Assembly: GCF_017307495.1 (NCBI RefSeq) | Contig: NZ_JAFKHE010000020.1 | Location: 1-64,000 of the forward strand | Direction: 5' to 3' | Source: Devosia sp. | GTDB taxonomy: Bacteria; Pseudomonadota; Alphaproteobacteria; Rhizobiales; Devosiaceae | DNA length: 64,000 bases | Shown here: in pieces, positions 27,275 to 34,495 of the stretch | Numbering within the stretch: the stretch's first letter is position 1 | Layout of the letters: the number at the start of each line of letters is the position of its first letter | The notes under the pieces: generated by a model | Seen by the model: only the letters and a program-made list of their open reading frames with translations | The model's database searches: none | Told to the model about the DNA's origin: nothing | Translations under genes and position numbers: made by a program

Positions 27275-27583
27275 GGTCGAACGGCTCGGGATCAACTGGT
27301 CGCGACGGTCGACAAACTCGAAATCGTCGTCGTCCCTGACCCTCAGCGCCAGGTTCTGGCGGTCGAGTTCGGCGAGCCATGCCGTCCATGAGCAGGGGCT
27401 GACACCATCATCAAGGCTGGGCATTTCGACGATGGGCCGATTGCGGCGCCGCGCGAAGCTGATGGCGAGGCGCGAATGCATGCGCCCCGTCGTGTCCGCG
27501 TAGCGTGCCAGCGCCGGCTGCCCGTGCTGGTCTGCCACCCAGTTCTGGATGTCGCGATGTTCGATTAACGTATGGGTGTTCAT
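27266..27583 (-). CDS. Small HxxIQxW..G.PA family protein (paralogue 2)
   Basis: A 105-aa protein with IEHRDIQNWVADQHGQPALA at the N-terminus and SWTAWLAELDRQNLALRVRD plus FEFVDR at the C-terminus, clearly related to the protein at 25586-25891. Its 3' end overlaps the end of the convergent GGDEF gene by 9 nt. The ATG at 27583 is the only reasonable start. The role is unknown. The symmetrical arrangement around a c-di-GMP synthase gene suggests a local duplication. Confidence 0.6.
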   Translation of the reverse strand: MNTHTLIEHRDIQNWVADQHGQPALARYADTTGRMHSRLAISFARRRNRPIVEMPSLDDGVSPCSWTAWLAELDRQNLALRVRDDDDFEFVDRRDQLIPSRSTSG

Positions 27584-27750
27584 CCTGGCCTCCCCGCAGA
27601 TGCCTATGATCCCAGAACGTCACCGGGGGACGCGGGGTTCCCCCCGTGCGCCCCGGATTTCACTCCTTCATACGCCAGTTCCCGGCGAGTCGGAACGTGA
27701 TCGCGCAATCCTGAAGGTCATGCCGATCGATTGACCGCTCCAGCCCCTTT

Positions 27751-28464
27751 TCAGGCCGCTACGGCGGTGTCGAGCGCCAGCGTGATCATCTCGCGCAGCG
27801 AGCTCTGCCGTTCCTCGGCGCTCAGTTCGTCGTGAGTGATCAGGCAGTCCGTCATGGTGCAGATGGCGAGGGCCCTGACATCGAAGCGTGCCGCCAGCGT
27901 GTAGAGCGCCGCCGCCTCCATCTCGACCCCGAGGATGCCGTGCGCCGGCAGCCTGCCGTAGCCGGCGAGGCCGGGCTCGATATGGTAGAAGATGTCCGAC
28001 GAGAGCATGTTGCCGACGTGATAGCGCATGCCCGCCTTCTCGGCCCGCTCGACGCTGTCGCGCAACAGGCCGAAATCGGCGAGCGGCGCGAAGTTGAATG
28101 GCGTGAATGCGTCGCGCACGATCGCCGAGTCGGTCGTCGCCCCCTGCGCGATGACCAGGTCGCGCACCTTCACCCGGGCATTGAGGCCGCCGCAGGTGCC
28201 GACGCGGATCAGCGTCTTCAGCCCGTAGACGTTGATCAGCTCGTGCACGTAGATCGACAGCGACGGCTGGCCCATGCCGGTCGCCTGCACCGAGACCCGC
28301 TTGCCCTTCCACATCCCGGTATAGCCGAGGCAATTGCGCACCGAGTTCACCTGCACGGCATTCTCGAAGAAGGTCTCGGCGATCCATTTGGCGCGCAGCG
28401 GGTCGCCGGGCAGCAGCACGGCTTCTGCATAGTCACCGAGCTTGGCATGGTTGTGCGGGGTCAT
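27751..28464 (-). CDS. deoD: Purine-nucleoside phosphorylase, DeoD type
   Basis: A 237-aa enzyme that cleaves purine (deoxy)nucleosides with phosphate in purine salvage. The start MTPHNHAKLGDYAEAVLLPG fits the family (phosphate and His at the N-terminus). Conserved segments include GMGQPSLSIYVHELI, the phosphate-binding RVGTCGGL, the purine-binding GVEMEAAALYTLA, and the base-contacting TMTDCLITH. The ATG at 28464 is selected by homology; a longer frame upstream is not conserved. The length is typical of hexameric DeoD. Confidence 0.95.
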   Translation of the reverse strand: MTPHNHAKLGDYAEAVLLPGDPLRAKWIAETFFENAVQVNSVRNCLGYTGMWKGKRVSVQATGMGQPSLSIYVHELINVYGLKTLIRVGTCGGLNARVKVRDLVIAQGATTDSAIVRDAFTPFNFAPLADFGLLRDSVERAEKAGMRYHVGNMLSSDIFYHIEPGLAGYGRLPAHGILGVEMEAAALYTLAARFDVRALAICTMTDCLITHDELSAEERQSSLREMITLALDTAVAA

Positions 28465-28570
28465 TTCGGCCTCTCGTACTGGTGAAATTCCGGCGCACCA
28501 AAGCCTTTGCACGCGACGGAGGCAACCCCTATATCTCGGCCGCACTTGTCGCCACGAGAGGAGCCTCACG

Positions 28571-29521
28571 ATGGTCGCGAAAATCTTCATCGACGGCGAA
28601 GCCGGGACCACGGGTCTGCAGATCCGCGAGCGCCTCGCCGGCCGCCGCGACCTCGAGGTGATCTCGATCGCGCAGGACAAGCGCAAGGACCTCGACGAGC
28701 GCAAGCGCCTGCTCAACCTCGCCGATGTCGCCATCCTCTGCCTGCCCGACGATGCGGCAAGGGAGAGCGTGGCGCTGATCGAGAACGACCGCACCAAGGT
28801 CATCGACGCCTCGACCGCCCACCGCGTCGCCGAGGGCTGGACCTACGGCTTTGCCGAGATGGACAGTGAGCAATCGGCAGCGATCGCCGCATCGAAGCGC
28901 GTCGGCAATCCCGGTTGCTGGCCGCAGGGCGCCATCGCCACGCTGCGGCCGCTCGTCGACGCCGGCCTCATCCCGGCCGACTACCCGGTGACGGTCAACG
29001 GCATCTCCGGCTATTCCGGCGGCGGCCGCACCATGATCGAGGACTACGAGGCCAAGGGCGAGGACGCCAACGAGTTCGCCCTCTACGGCCTGACCTTCAA
29101 GCACAAGCACCTGCCCGAGCTGCAGAAATATGCCCGGCTGCTGCACACCCCGCTGTTCCAGCCCGCCGTCGGCAATTTCCGCCAGGGCATGATCACGGCC
29201 GTGCCGCTGCAGTTGTGGACGCTCGCCAGGGTGCCGACCGGCGCGGACCTGCATGCCGCCATTGCCGACCACTTCGCTGACATCTCGGGCGGTTTCGTCG
29301 AGGTCGCGCCGCTCGCCGAACTCGAGCGCACGCCCGAACTCAACCCCGAGCTCTACAACGACACCAACCGCATGCGCCTGCATGTGTTTGCCAATGACGC
29401 CAAGGCCCAGGCGCTTCTGGTCGCGGTCTACGACAACCTGGGCAAGGGCGCCTCGGGCGCCGCAGTGCAGAACCTCAACCTGATGCTCGGCGTCGACGCC
29501 GCGACCAGCCTCGCGGCCTGA
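28571..29521 (+). CDS. argC: N-acetyl-gamma-glutamyl-phosphate reductase (short type)
   Basis: A 316-aa NADPH-dependent reductase of arginine synthesis. The nucleotide-binding start is KIFIDGEAGTTGLQIRERL, the catalytic cysteine lies in VGNPGCWPQGAIA (about residue 116), and NGISGYSGGGRTMIEDYE and KHKHLPEL follow. The size and motif set match the shorter ArgC form found in this order. It starts at ATG 28571, about 10 nt after GAGGAGCC. No other arg gene is adjacent. Confidence 0.95.
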   Translation: MVAKIFIDGEAGTTGLQIRERLAGRRDLEVISIAQDKRKDLDERKRLLNLADVAILCLPDDAARESVALIENDRTKVIDASTAHRVAEGWTYGFAEMDSEQSAAIAASKRVGNPGCWPQGAIATLRPLVDAGLIPADYPVTVNGISGYSGGGRTMIEDYEAKGEDANEFALYGLTFKHKHLPELQKYARLLHTPLFQPAVGNFRQGMITAVPLQLWTLARVPTGADLHAAIADHFADISGGFVEVAPLAELERTPELNPELYNDTNRMRLHVFANDAKAQALLVAVYDNLGKGASGAAVQNLNLMLGVDAATSLAA

Positions 29522-29523
29522 CT

Positions 29524-29629
29524 GCCTCCCTCCCCCTTGGGGGGAGGCAATGAGGGAGGGGGTGGTGCGGTGATCACCGACGGACCCCCACCCCTAGGCC
29601 CTCCCCTCAAGGGGGAGGGGAGCTTGCGA
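29524..29629. repeat. Paired palindromic repeats (family A) between argC and the PedB-like gene
   Basis: Inverted CTCCCC-type units (CTCCCTCCCCCTTGGGGGGA and CCCTCCCCTCAAGGGGGAGG) flank a spacer with GGTGATCACC. The element separates convergent genes and is a likely bidirectional terminator. Confidence 0.6.
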
Positions 29630-30391
29630 TCAGCCCGCCTCGGCCATCGCCGGTGCGCCCGGCTTGACCCCGGTCAGCGCGATATAGGCATCGGTGAGAT
29701 TGTCAGCCCCGGCGGCGGCCAGCAATTCGGCCGGCGTGCCGGTCCGGATGATCCCGCCGCCGACGATCAGAGCAATGCGGTCGGCGTGTTCCACTTCCTC
29801 GACCAGGTGCGTGGCCCACAGGATCGACGTCTGCCGCTGGTCGCGCACCTGCTGCACGTGTTTCACGAGGAGCTTCCGCGTCGTCGGGTCGAGGCCGACC
29901 GAGGGCTCGTCCATCAGCAACAGGTCCGGCGCGTTGATCAGCGCCCGGACGATCTCGATCCGTCGCTGGTTGCCACCCGACAGCGTGCGCACCGGCTTGT
30001 CGAGCAGGTCGGTGACCTCGAACAGGGCGGCGGCTTCGGCGATGCGGGCATCGAGCGCCTTGCCCGACAGCCCGAACAGGTTGCCGTGGAAGCTGAGGTT
30101 CGCCTTGACCGTCATGTCGAGGTCGAGCGAGCGCGACTGGAACACCACACCCAGCCGGCTGAGGATTTGCGACGCCTTGTGCCGGTAGTCCATGCCGAAC
30201 AGCCGGACCTCGCCGCCATCGGGCGCGAACAGCCCCGAGGCGATCTGGAACAGCGTCGACTTGCCCGCCCCGTTCGGCCCCAGCAGGCCGACGATCTCGC
30301 CCCGCCCCAGCTCCAGCGAGACGCCCTTCAGCGCTTCGTGCCTGCCGTAGGATTTGCGGACGTCCCTGAGCGACAGCACCGGCTCGGTCAT
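29630..30391 (-). CDS. ABC transporter ATPase of the PQQ-dependent alcohol dehydrogenase-associated type (PedB-like)
   Basis: A 253-aa ABC-2-type ATPase with Walker A GPNGAGKST, signature LSGGNQRRIEIVRAL, Walker B LLLMDEPSVGLD and the H-loop ATHLVEEVEHADR. The C-terminal TDAYIALTGVK is typical of the ATPase (TIGR03864-like) encoded with PQQ-dependent alcohol oxidation genes; in Pseudomonas putida the PedA1A2BC transporter is implicated in lanthanide supply. Its start overlaps the stop of the preceding ATPase gene by 4 nt. Its likely permease partner (35801-36610) is in the divergent operon, not next to it. Confidence 0.75.
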   Translation of the reverse strand: MTEPVLSLRDVRKSYGRHEALKGVSLELGRGEIVGLLGPNGAGKSTLFQIASGLFAPDGGEVRLFGMDYRHKASQILSRLGVVFQSRSLDLDMTVKANLSFHGNLFGLSGKALDARIAEAAALFEVTDLLDKPVRTLSGGNQRRIEIVRALINAPDLLLMDEPSVGLDPTTRKLLVKHVQQVRDQRQTSILWATHLVEEVEHADRIALIVGGGIIRTGTPAELLAAAGADNLTDAYIALTGVKPGAPAMAEAG

Positions 30392-31119
30392 GGCAGCCTC
30401 TCCGCCGCAGCTCCGGCGATCTGGTTGGCGATGTGCTCGCGCTCGGCGCGCGGCCGTTGTCCGGCGGCACTGGCGAAGCGGTAGTCCGCGACGATCTTCG
30501 CCGGCCGGCCCGACAGCACCACGGCCCGGTCGGCAACCGTGGCCGCGTCCTCGGGCAGGTGGGTGACAAGCAGCACCGTCGGCCGGTTCGTCTCGATCAG
30601 CGTCAGCAGCACCTGCTCCATCTCGACGACCAGGGTCCGGTCGAGCGACACGAACGGCTCGTCGAGCAGCAGCAGCCTGGGATTGACCGAGAAGGCCCGC
30701 GCCAGCGCCACGCGCCGCTGCATGCCGCCCGAGAGCTCGTGCGGATAATAGCGCTCGAAGCCCTTGAGCCCGACCCGCATCAGCATCGCCTCGGCTTCGG
30801 ACTCCGTCGTTTCCGGCCGCACGGCACGGATGTTGTCGAGCGCCGTCAGCCACGGCAGCAGCCGCGGGTCCTGGAAGACGAAGCCCGCCGGCGGCGCTTC
30901 GGCGGCCACGACGCCATCCACCAGCACCCGGCCCGAGAACAGCGTATCCACCCCGCCGATCATGCGCAGCAGCGTCGACTTGCCCACGCCGCTCGGCCCG
31001 ACCAGCGCCACCACCGAGGAGGGTTCGATCTCGAGGCGGAAGCCGTCGAGCAGCGGGGTGGGCAGGAAGTCGAACTTCTTGCCCTCGACGTCGATCTCGA
31101 GGCGCGGTCCGCTGCTCAT
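30388..31119 (-). CDS. NitT/TauT-type ABC transporter ATPase
   Basis: A 243-aa ATPase with Walker A GPSGVGKSTLLRMIGG, Q-loop GFVFQDPRLLPW, signature LSGGMQRRVALARA and Walker B LLLLDEPFVSLD. These are typical of importers for sulfonates, nitrate or pyrimidine precursors. The start at 31119 overlaps the permease stop (ATGA); a six-codon longer start is possible. It energises the permease and periplasmic protein encoded upstream in the same operon. The substrate is not evident from sequence. Confidence 0.85.
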   Translation of the reverse strand: MSSGPRLEIDVEGKKFDFLPTPLLDGFRLEIEPSSVVALVGPSGVGKSTLLRMIGGVDTLFSGRVLVDGVVAAEAPPAGFVFQDPRLLPWLTALDNIRAVRPETTESEAEAMLMRVGLKGFERYYPHELSGGMQRRVALARAFSVNPRLLLLDEPFVSLDRTLVVEMEQVLLTLIETNRPTVLLVTHLPEDAATVADRAVVLSGRPAKIVADYRFASAAGQRPRAEREHIANQIAGAAAERLP

Positions 31120-31919
31120 GTGCGCACCTGCCGCCACTTGAGGATATGCCGCTCGAGCGGTCGCAGTACCAGGTACTCGAAGGCGAACACCACAAGGATG
31201 AAAGCCGTCGTGTAGGCGACGATTCCCTTGATGTCGAAGAACTGGAAGAACACCGAGATGCGGAAGCCGACGCCGCCATCCGAGCCTAGCACCTCGAACA
31301 CCAGCACGATCTTCCAGATCAGCGACAGTCCCGTGCGGGCCGCCGCCAGCGCGAACGGCATCAGCTGCGGCAGGAAGATCAGCCGCAGCCGGCGCGCGAA
31401 CGGCATGCGGAATGCCCGACCCAGGTCGTCATAGGCGGGATCGAAGCTGCGCACCCCCTCGCGGATGGTGGCAATCACTAGCGGCAGCTTGTTGAGCACG
31501 ACCGCCAGGATCAGCGCGAACTCGGTGAGGCCCAGCCAGATGTAGAGCACGATGGCGATGACGATGGCGGGGATGTTGAGTCCCACCACCACCCAGGCCG
31601 AGAACAGGCGGTCGGCGACACGCGAGCGCCCGAGCGCAATGCCGGCTGCCGTCCCCAGCGCCATCGCCACGACGAACGCGACAGCCGCACGGCTCAGCGT
31701 CTTGCCCAGGTCCGGCAACAGCTTGCCGTTGAGCGCGAGGTCGACCACATGCGCGCCGACGGCCAGCGGCGAGGGGAACAGACGCGACGGAAACAGCATC
31801 GACAGGACCTGCCAGGCGACGAGCAGCAGCAGCAGGCTGATCAGTTCGAGCGGAATGACCCGCCCGACCCGGGCCTGCTGCGCATCGTCGGTTTCGGCTG
31901 CGGTCCTGCCGTCGCGCAG
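31116..31919 (-). CDS. NitT/TauT-type ABC transporter permease (start uncertain, no canonical start codon upstream)
   Basis: A BPD-transport inner-membrane component with the EAA-like loop AYDDLGRAFRMPFARRLRLI and five to six membrane helices. The first ATG is at 31799, but the same frame stays open upstream and encodes a convincing first membrane helix (ELISLLLLLVAWQVL) just before it, expected in this family. No ATG, GTG or TTG occurs in frame between 31800 and the substrate-binding gene's stop. A CTG at 31919, 9 nt past that stop, is a plausible start and gives 267 aa, a normal length. If ATG 31799 is used the protein is 227 aa and lacks the first helix. Confidence 0.75.
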   Translation of the reverse strand: MRDGRTAAETDDAQQARVGRVIPLELISLLLLLVAWQVLSMLFPSRLFPSPLAVGAHVVDLALNGKLLPDLGKTLSRAAVAFVVAMALGTAAGIALGRSRVADRLFSAWVVVGLNIPAIVIAIVLYIWLGLTEFALILAVVLNKLPLVIATIREGVRSFDPAYDDLGRAFRMPFARRLRLIFLPQLMPFALAAARTGLSLIWKIVLVFEVLGSDGGVGFRISVFFQFFDIKGIVAYTTAFILVVFAFEYLVLRPLERHILKWRQVRT

Positions 31920-31927
31920 CTCTGCCG

Positions 31928-32926
31928 TTATTTGCGGTAGCCCTTGTAGAACGTGCCGTCCGCGAGTTCGGTCGAGGAGCCGACCACATCGGCGCCGCCG
32001 TACCTGGCCATCAGCTCGAAGGCCTGCTCGGCCGGCTGCATCGCCGACGAGGCGTACTTGGTGACGATACCGGCGCGGTAGTCGTCACGCAGCTGGGCGA
32101 ACAGCTTGTCGTCATCGCCGACATTCATTACGTCGCGAATCTTGTCCCACACGCCGTCATCCTCGAGCAGCGCCTTCTTGGTCTCGAAGCTGGCATCGAG
32201 GAAGGCCTTGATCGCCTCCTTCTTCGCATGCGCGGTCTCATCGAAGAAGGTCCAGCCGAGCAGCGGCGGCGTCTCGCTGACACCGAGGTCCGCGAGCATG
32301 GCCGCCACCGAGATCAGCTCGGTCTTGCCGGCGAGCTTGGCGCGGGAGTTCCAGTTCCACAGGTTGAGGGCCGCCTGCGCCTGCCCGCCGGTGATCAGTT
32401 CGTTGACCAGCGGCGGCGCGCCGAACTTGGCCGAGGCGTCCTCGGTCAGGTTGCCGCCGGTGAGCTTGTTGTACTCGGCCGCGAGGATCACGTAGCTCTT
32501 GTCCACCGGGCTGCCCGATACGGCGAGCGTCTTGCCCTTGAGGTCGGCCACCGAGTTGATGCCGGCTGCCGGATCGACCATCAGCCCGCCCACGGTCAGC
32601 GAGTGCGGCACCATGGTGACCATGTTGCCCTCATGGCGCTGGATCGACACCCAGACGAAGTCGGACAGGATGACGTCCACTTCCTTGGCCTGCAGCGCGA
32701 TCTGGCCAGCCTTGCTGTCGGCGACGTCGCGAACGTCGAGCTCGAGCAGGTGCTTCTTGTCGATGCCCAGGGCGGCCATGGCGGCCAGCTCCCATTTCAC
32801 CGTGCCGGTTGCCTGCACCCCGAGGCTGAGCTTGTTCGGATCCTGGCCGTGCTGGGCCATTGCCCCGCCGGTGGATGCGATCGCGAGGGCCAGGCCCGCG
32901 AGTGCGATACGGATGAATCTGCGCAT
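31928..32926 (-). CDS. ABC transporter substrate-binding protein, NMT1/SsuA-like
   Basis: A 332-aa periplasmic protein with a signal peptide (RIALAGLALAIASTGGAMA, cleavage before QHGQD). The fold pattern of type II binding proteins for sulfonate- or thiamine-precursor-like ligands is visible: LSLGVQATGTVKWELAAMA, EVDVILSDFVWVSIQR, and LKGKTLAVSGSPVDKSYVIL. It is the first gene of a four-gene operon with a permease and two ATPases, divergent from the cupredoxin-like/PedA cluster. The ligand is unknown; the context suggests a role tied to PQQ-dependent alcohol oxidation. Confidence 0.85.
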   Translation of the reverse strand: MRRFIRIALAGLALAIASTGGAMAQHGQDPNKLSLGVQATGTVKWELAAMAALGIDKKHLLELDVRDVADSKAGQIALQAKEVDVILSDFVWVSIQRHEGNMVTMVPHSLTVGGLMVDPAAGINSVADLKGKTLAVSGSPVDKSYVILAAEYNKLTGGNLTEDASAKFGAPPLVNELITGGQAQAALNLWNWNSRAKLAGKTELISVAAMLADLGVSETPPLLGWTFFDETAHAKKEAIKAFLDASFETKKALLEDDGVWDKIRDVMNVGDDDKLFAQLRDDYRAGIVTKYASSAMQPAEQAFELMARYGGADVVGSSTELADGTFYKGYRK

Positions 32927-33038
32927 GGTTCCTCCCCGGAACGCTTGGTTCTTAAGGTACTTGGAGCGCTACCACCCGGCTTCATTGGGCTTGGCTATAT
33001 CATGTATTGAAGCCCGTCGGTTGCCGCAAAACCTGTGC

Positions 33039-33062
33039 GCATCCGATTGTCTTTTCGGATGC
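33039..33062. promoter_or_regulatory. Perfect 8-bp inverted repeat in the divergent promoter region
   Basis: GCATCCGA-TTGTCTTT-TCGGATGC lies 33-57 nt before the ATG of the exported protein gene and within the only intergenic region between the two divergent transport operons. It could be the operator of a shared regulator or a leader hairpin. No T tract follows directly. Confidence 0.4.
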
Positions 33063-33095
33063 TGCCAATCGAAACTGCCTATGGGGGACTTCTTT

Positions 33096-33509
33096 ATGAA
33101 TAAGCTCGCTCTCTCCGTACTCGCGACGCTGCTGCTGGTCGGGTCGGTTCATGCCGAAGGCAACCTGGCGGCCAACGGCACCGATCTCAAGCTCGACATC
33201 AACACCGAGGACCTGACCTTTTCGCAGAGCACCTGGGAACTCGAGACCGGAAAGTACTACCGGATCGACATCACGTCCGACGGCAGCGAGGAGATCGCCG
33301 TCATGGCCCCCGAGCTGTGGCGCAATTCCTGGATCAACCAGATCGTGGTCAACGACCTCGAGGTGAAGGCTTACGGCCTGTATTCGGTCGAGTTCGACGA
33401 CGCCGGCACCTTCAACATCTCCTTCGTCCCGGTCCGGCCGGGCGAGTATGACATCTACGTGCCGGGCTACGAGAGCCGCGGCCTCAAGGGCAAGTTCATC
33501 GTCAAATGA
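33096..33509 (+). CDS. Small exported beta-sandwich-like protein, cupredoxin-like but without Cys/His
   Basis: A 137-aa protein with a signal peptide (LALSVLATLLLVGSVHA) and a mature part of alternating strands (YYRIDITSDGSEEIAVMAPE, AGTFNISFVPVRPGEYDIYV) that resembles cupredoxin-like proteins. The mature chain has no cysteine and no histidine, so a type-1 copper site is impossible. It is instead rich in Asp and Glu. ATG 33096 follows GGGGGA, and an in-frame ATG at 33081 is less likely. Its stop overlaps the start of the beta-propeller gene (ATGA), so it is the first gene of the PedA2-PedA1-PedC-like operon. Confidence 0.7.
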   Translation: MNKLALSVLATLLLVGSVHAEGNLAANGTDLKLDINTEDLTFSQSTWELETGKYYRIDITSDGSEEIAVMAPELWRNSWINQIVVNDLEVKAYGLYSVEFDDAGTFNISFVPVRPGEYDIYVPGYESRGLKGKFIVK

Positions 33510-34495
33510 TCGATCGACGTACATTCATCGGCGCGGGCGCGGCGCTTCTGGCGACTGCCGCGGCCATGCCCGCCGCCCGCGCCAAGGGCACCGGCATGAT
33601 CTTCGTGTCGACCGAGAAGGGCAACGAGGTCGTGGTCCTCGACCAGTCGCTGAACCTGGTCAAGCGCATCGCCACCTCGCGCCGGCCGCGCGACATGCAC
33701 TTCAATGCCGGCAAGGACCTGCTCTACGTCGCCTGCGGCGATGACGACGCGATCGACGTGATCGATGTAGCGACGCTCGAAGTGGTGGATTCCATCCCCA
33801 CCGGCCCGAGCCCGGAAGTGTTCGCCTTCTCGCCCGACGAGAAGATCATCTACGTCTCCAACGAGGAGGACTCGCGCCTCGAGGCCATCGACCTCGAGAC
33901 CCGCGTCTCCATCCAGGACATCCCGACCGGCGCCGAGCCCGAGGGCGTGCTGGTGATGCCCGACGGCAAGACCGCCTATGTCACCTCGGAAGTGGCCGAC
34001 ATGGTGCACGTGGTCGACACCACGACCGGCGCCGTGACCAAGAACATCCTCGTCGGCACCCGCCCACGCCGCTTCATCCTGACGCCCGACCAGTCCGAGC
34101 TGTGGGTCAGTTGCGAGCTCTCCTCGGAGATCTTCATCATCGACACCGCCACCAACGAGATCAAGGGCGAGAGCCTGATCTACGTGCCGGACGGTTTTCG
34201 CGAGGAGGACGTGACGCCGGTCGGCATGGCCGTCACCCGGGACGGCAGCAAGGTCCTGATCAGCCTCGGCCGCGCCAACCACGTCGTCATCGTCGACGCC
34301 AGGTCGCATGATGTGCTGAGCTACGTCCTCGTCGGCCGGCGCGCCTGGTCGGTCGATCTCAGCAGCGACGAGACCAAGGCCTATGTCGCCAACGGCCTGT
34401 CGGACGACATCACCGTCATCGACATGGCGTCGATGAAGGCCACCGTCTCCGTACCCGTCGGCCGCGTGCCGCATTCGGTGGTGATCGATGACTAG
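33506..34495 (+). CDS. YVTN beta-propeller protein of PQQ-dependent catabolism clusters (PedA2-like)
   Basis: A 329-aa periplasmic protein with a Tat-like signal (DRRTFIGAGAALLATAA, cleavage near ARA) and about seven beta-propeller repeats of the YVTN type, for example DEKIIYVSNEEDSRLEAIDL, GKTAYVTSEVADMVHVVDT and ETKAYVANGLSDDITVIDM. This matches the PQQ-dependent catabolism-associated beta-propeller family (TIGR03866-like). Its start overlaps the preceding small-protein gene, and its end overlaps the PedA1-like gene by 8 nt. The family is linked genetically to PQQ alcohol dehydrogenases; its biochemical role is unclear. Confidence 0.85.
   Translation: MIDRRTFIGAGAALLATAAAMPAARAKGTGMIFVSTEKGNEVVVLDQSLNLVKRIATSRRPRDMHFNAGKDLLYVACGDDDAIDVIDVATLEVVDSIPTGPSPEVFAFSPDEKIIYVSNEEDSRLEAIDLETRVSIQDIPTGAEPEGVLVMPDGKTAYVTSEVADMVHVVDTTTGAVTKNILVGTRPRRFILTPDQSELWVSCELSSEIFIIDTATNEIKGESLIYVPDGFREEDVTPVGMAVTRDGSKVLISLGRANHVVIVDARSHDVLSYVLVGRRAWSVDLSSDETKAYVANGLSDDITVIDMASMKATVSVPVGRVPHSVVIDD

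Noticed and set aside
33096..33509. Calling the small exported protein a copper-binding cupredoxin
   Set aside because: The mature chain has no His or Cys, so a type-1 copper site cannot form.
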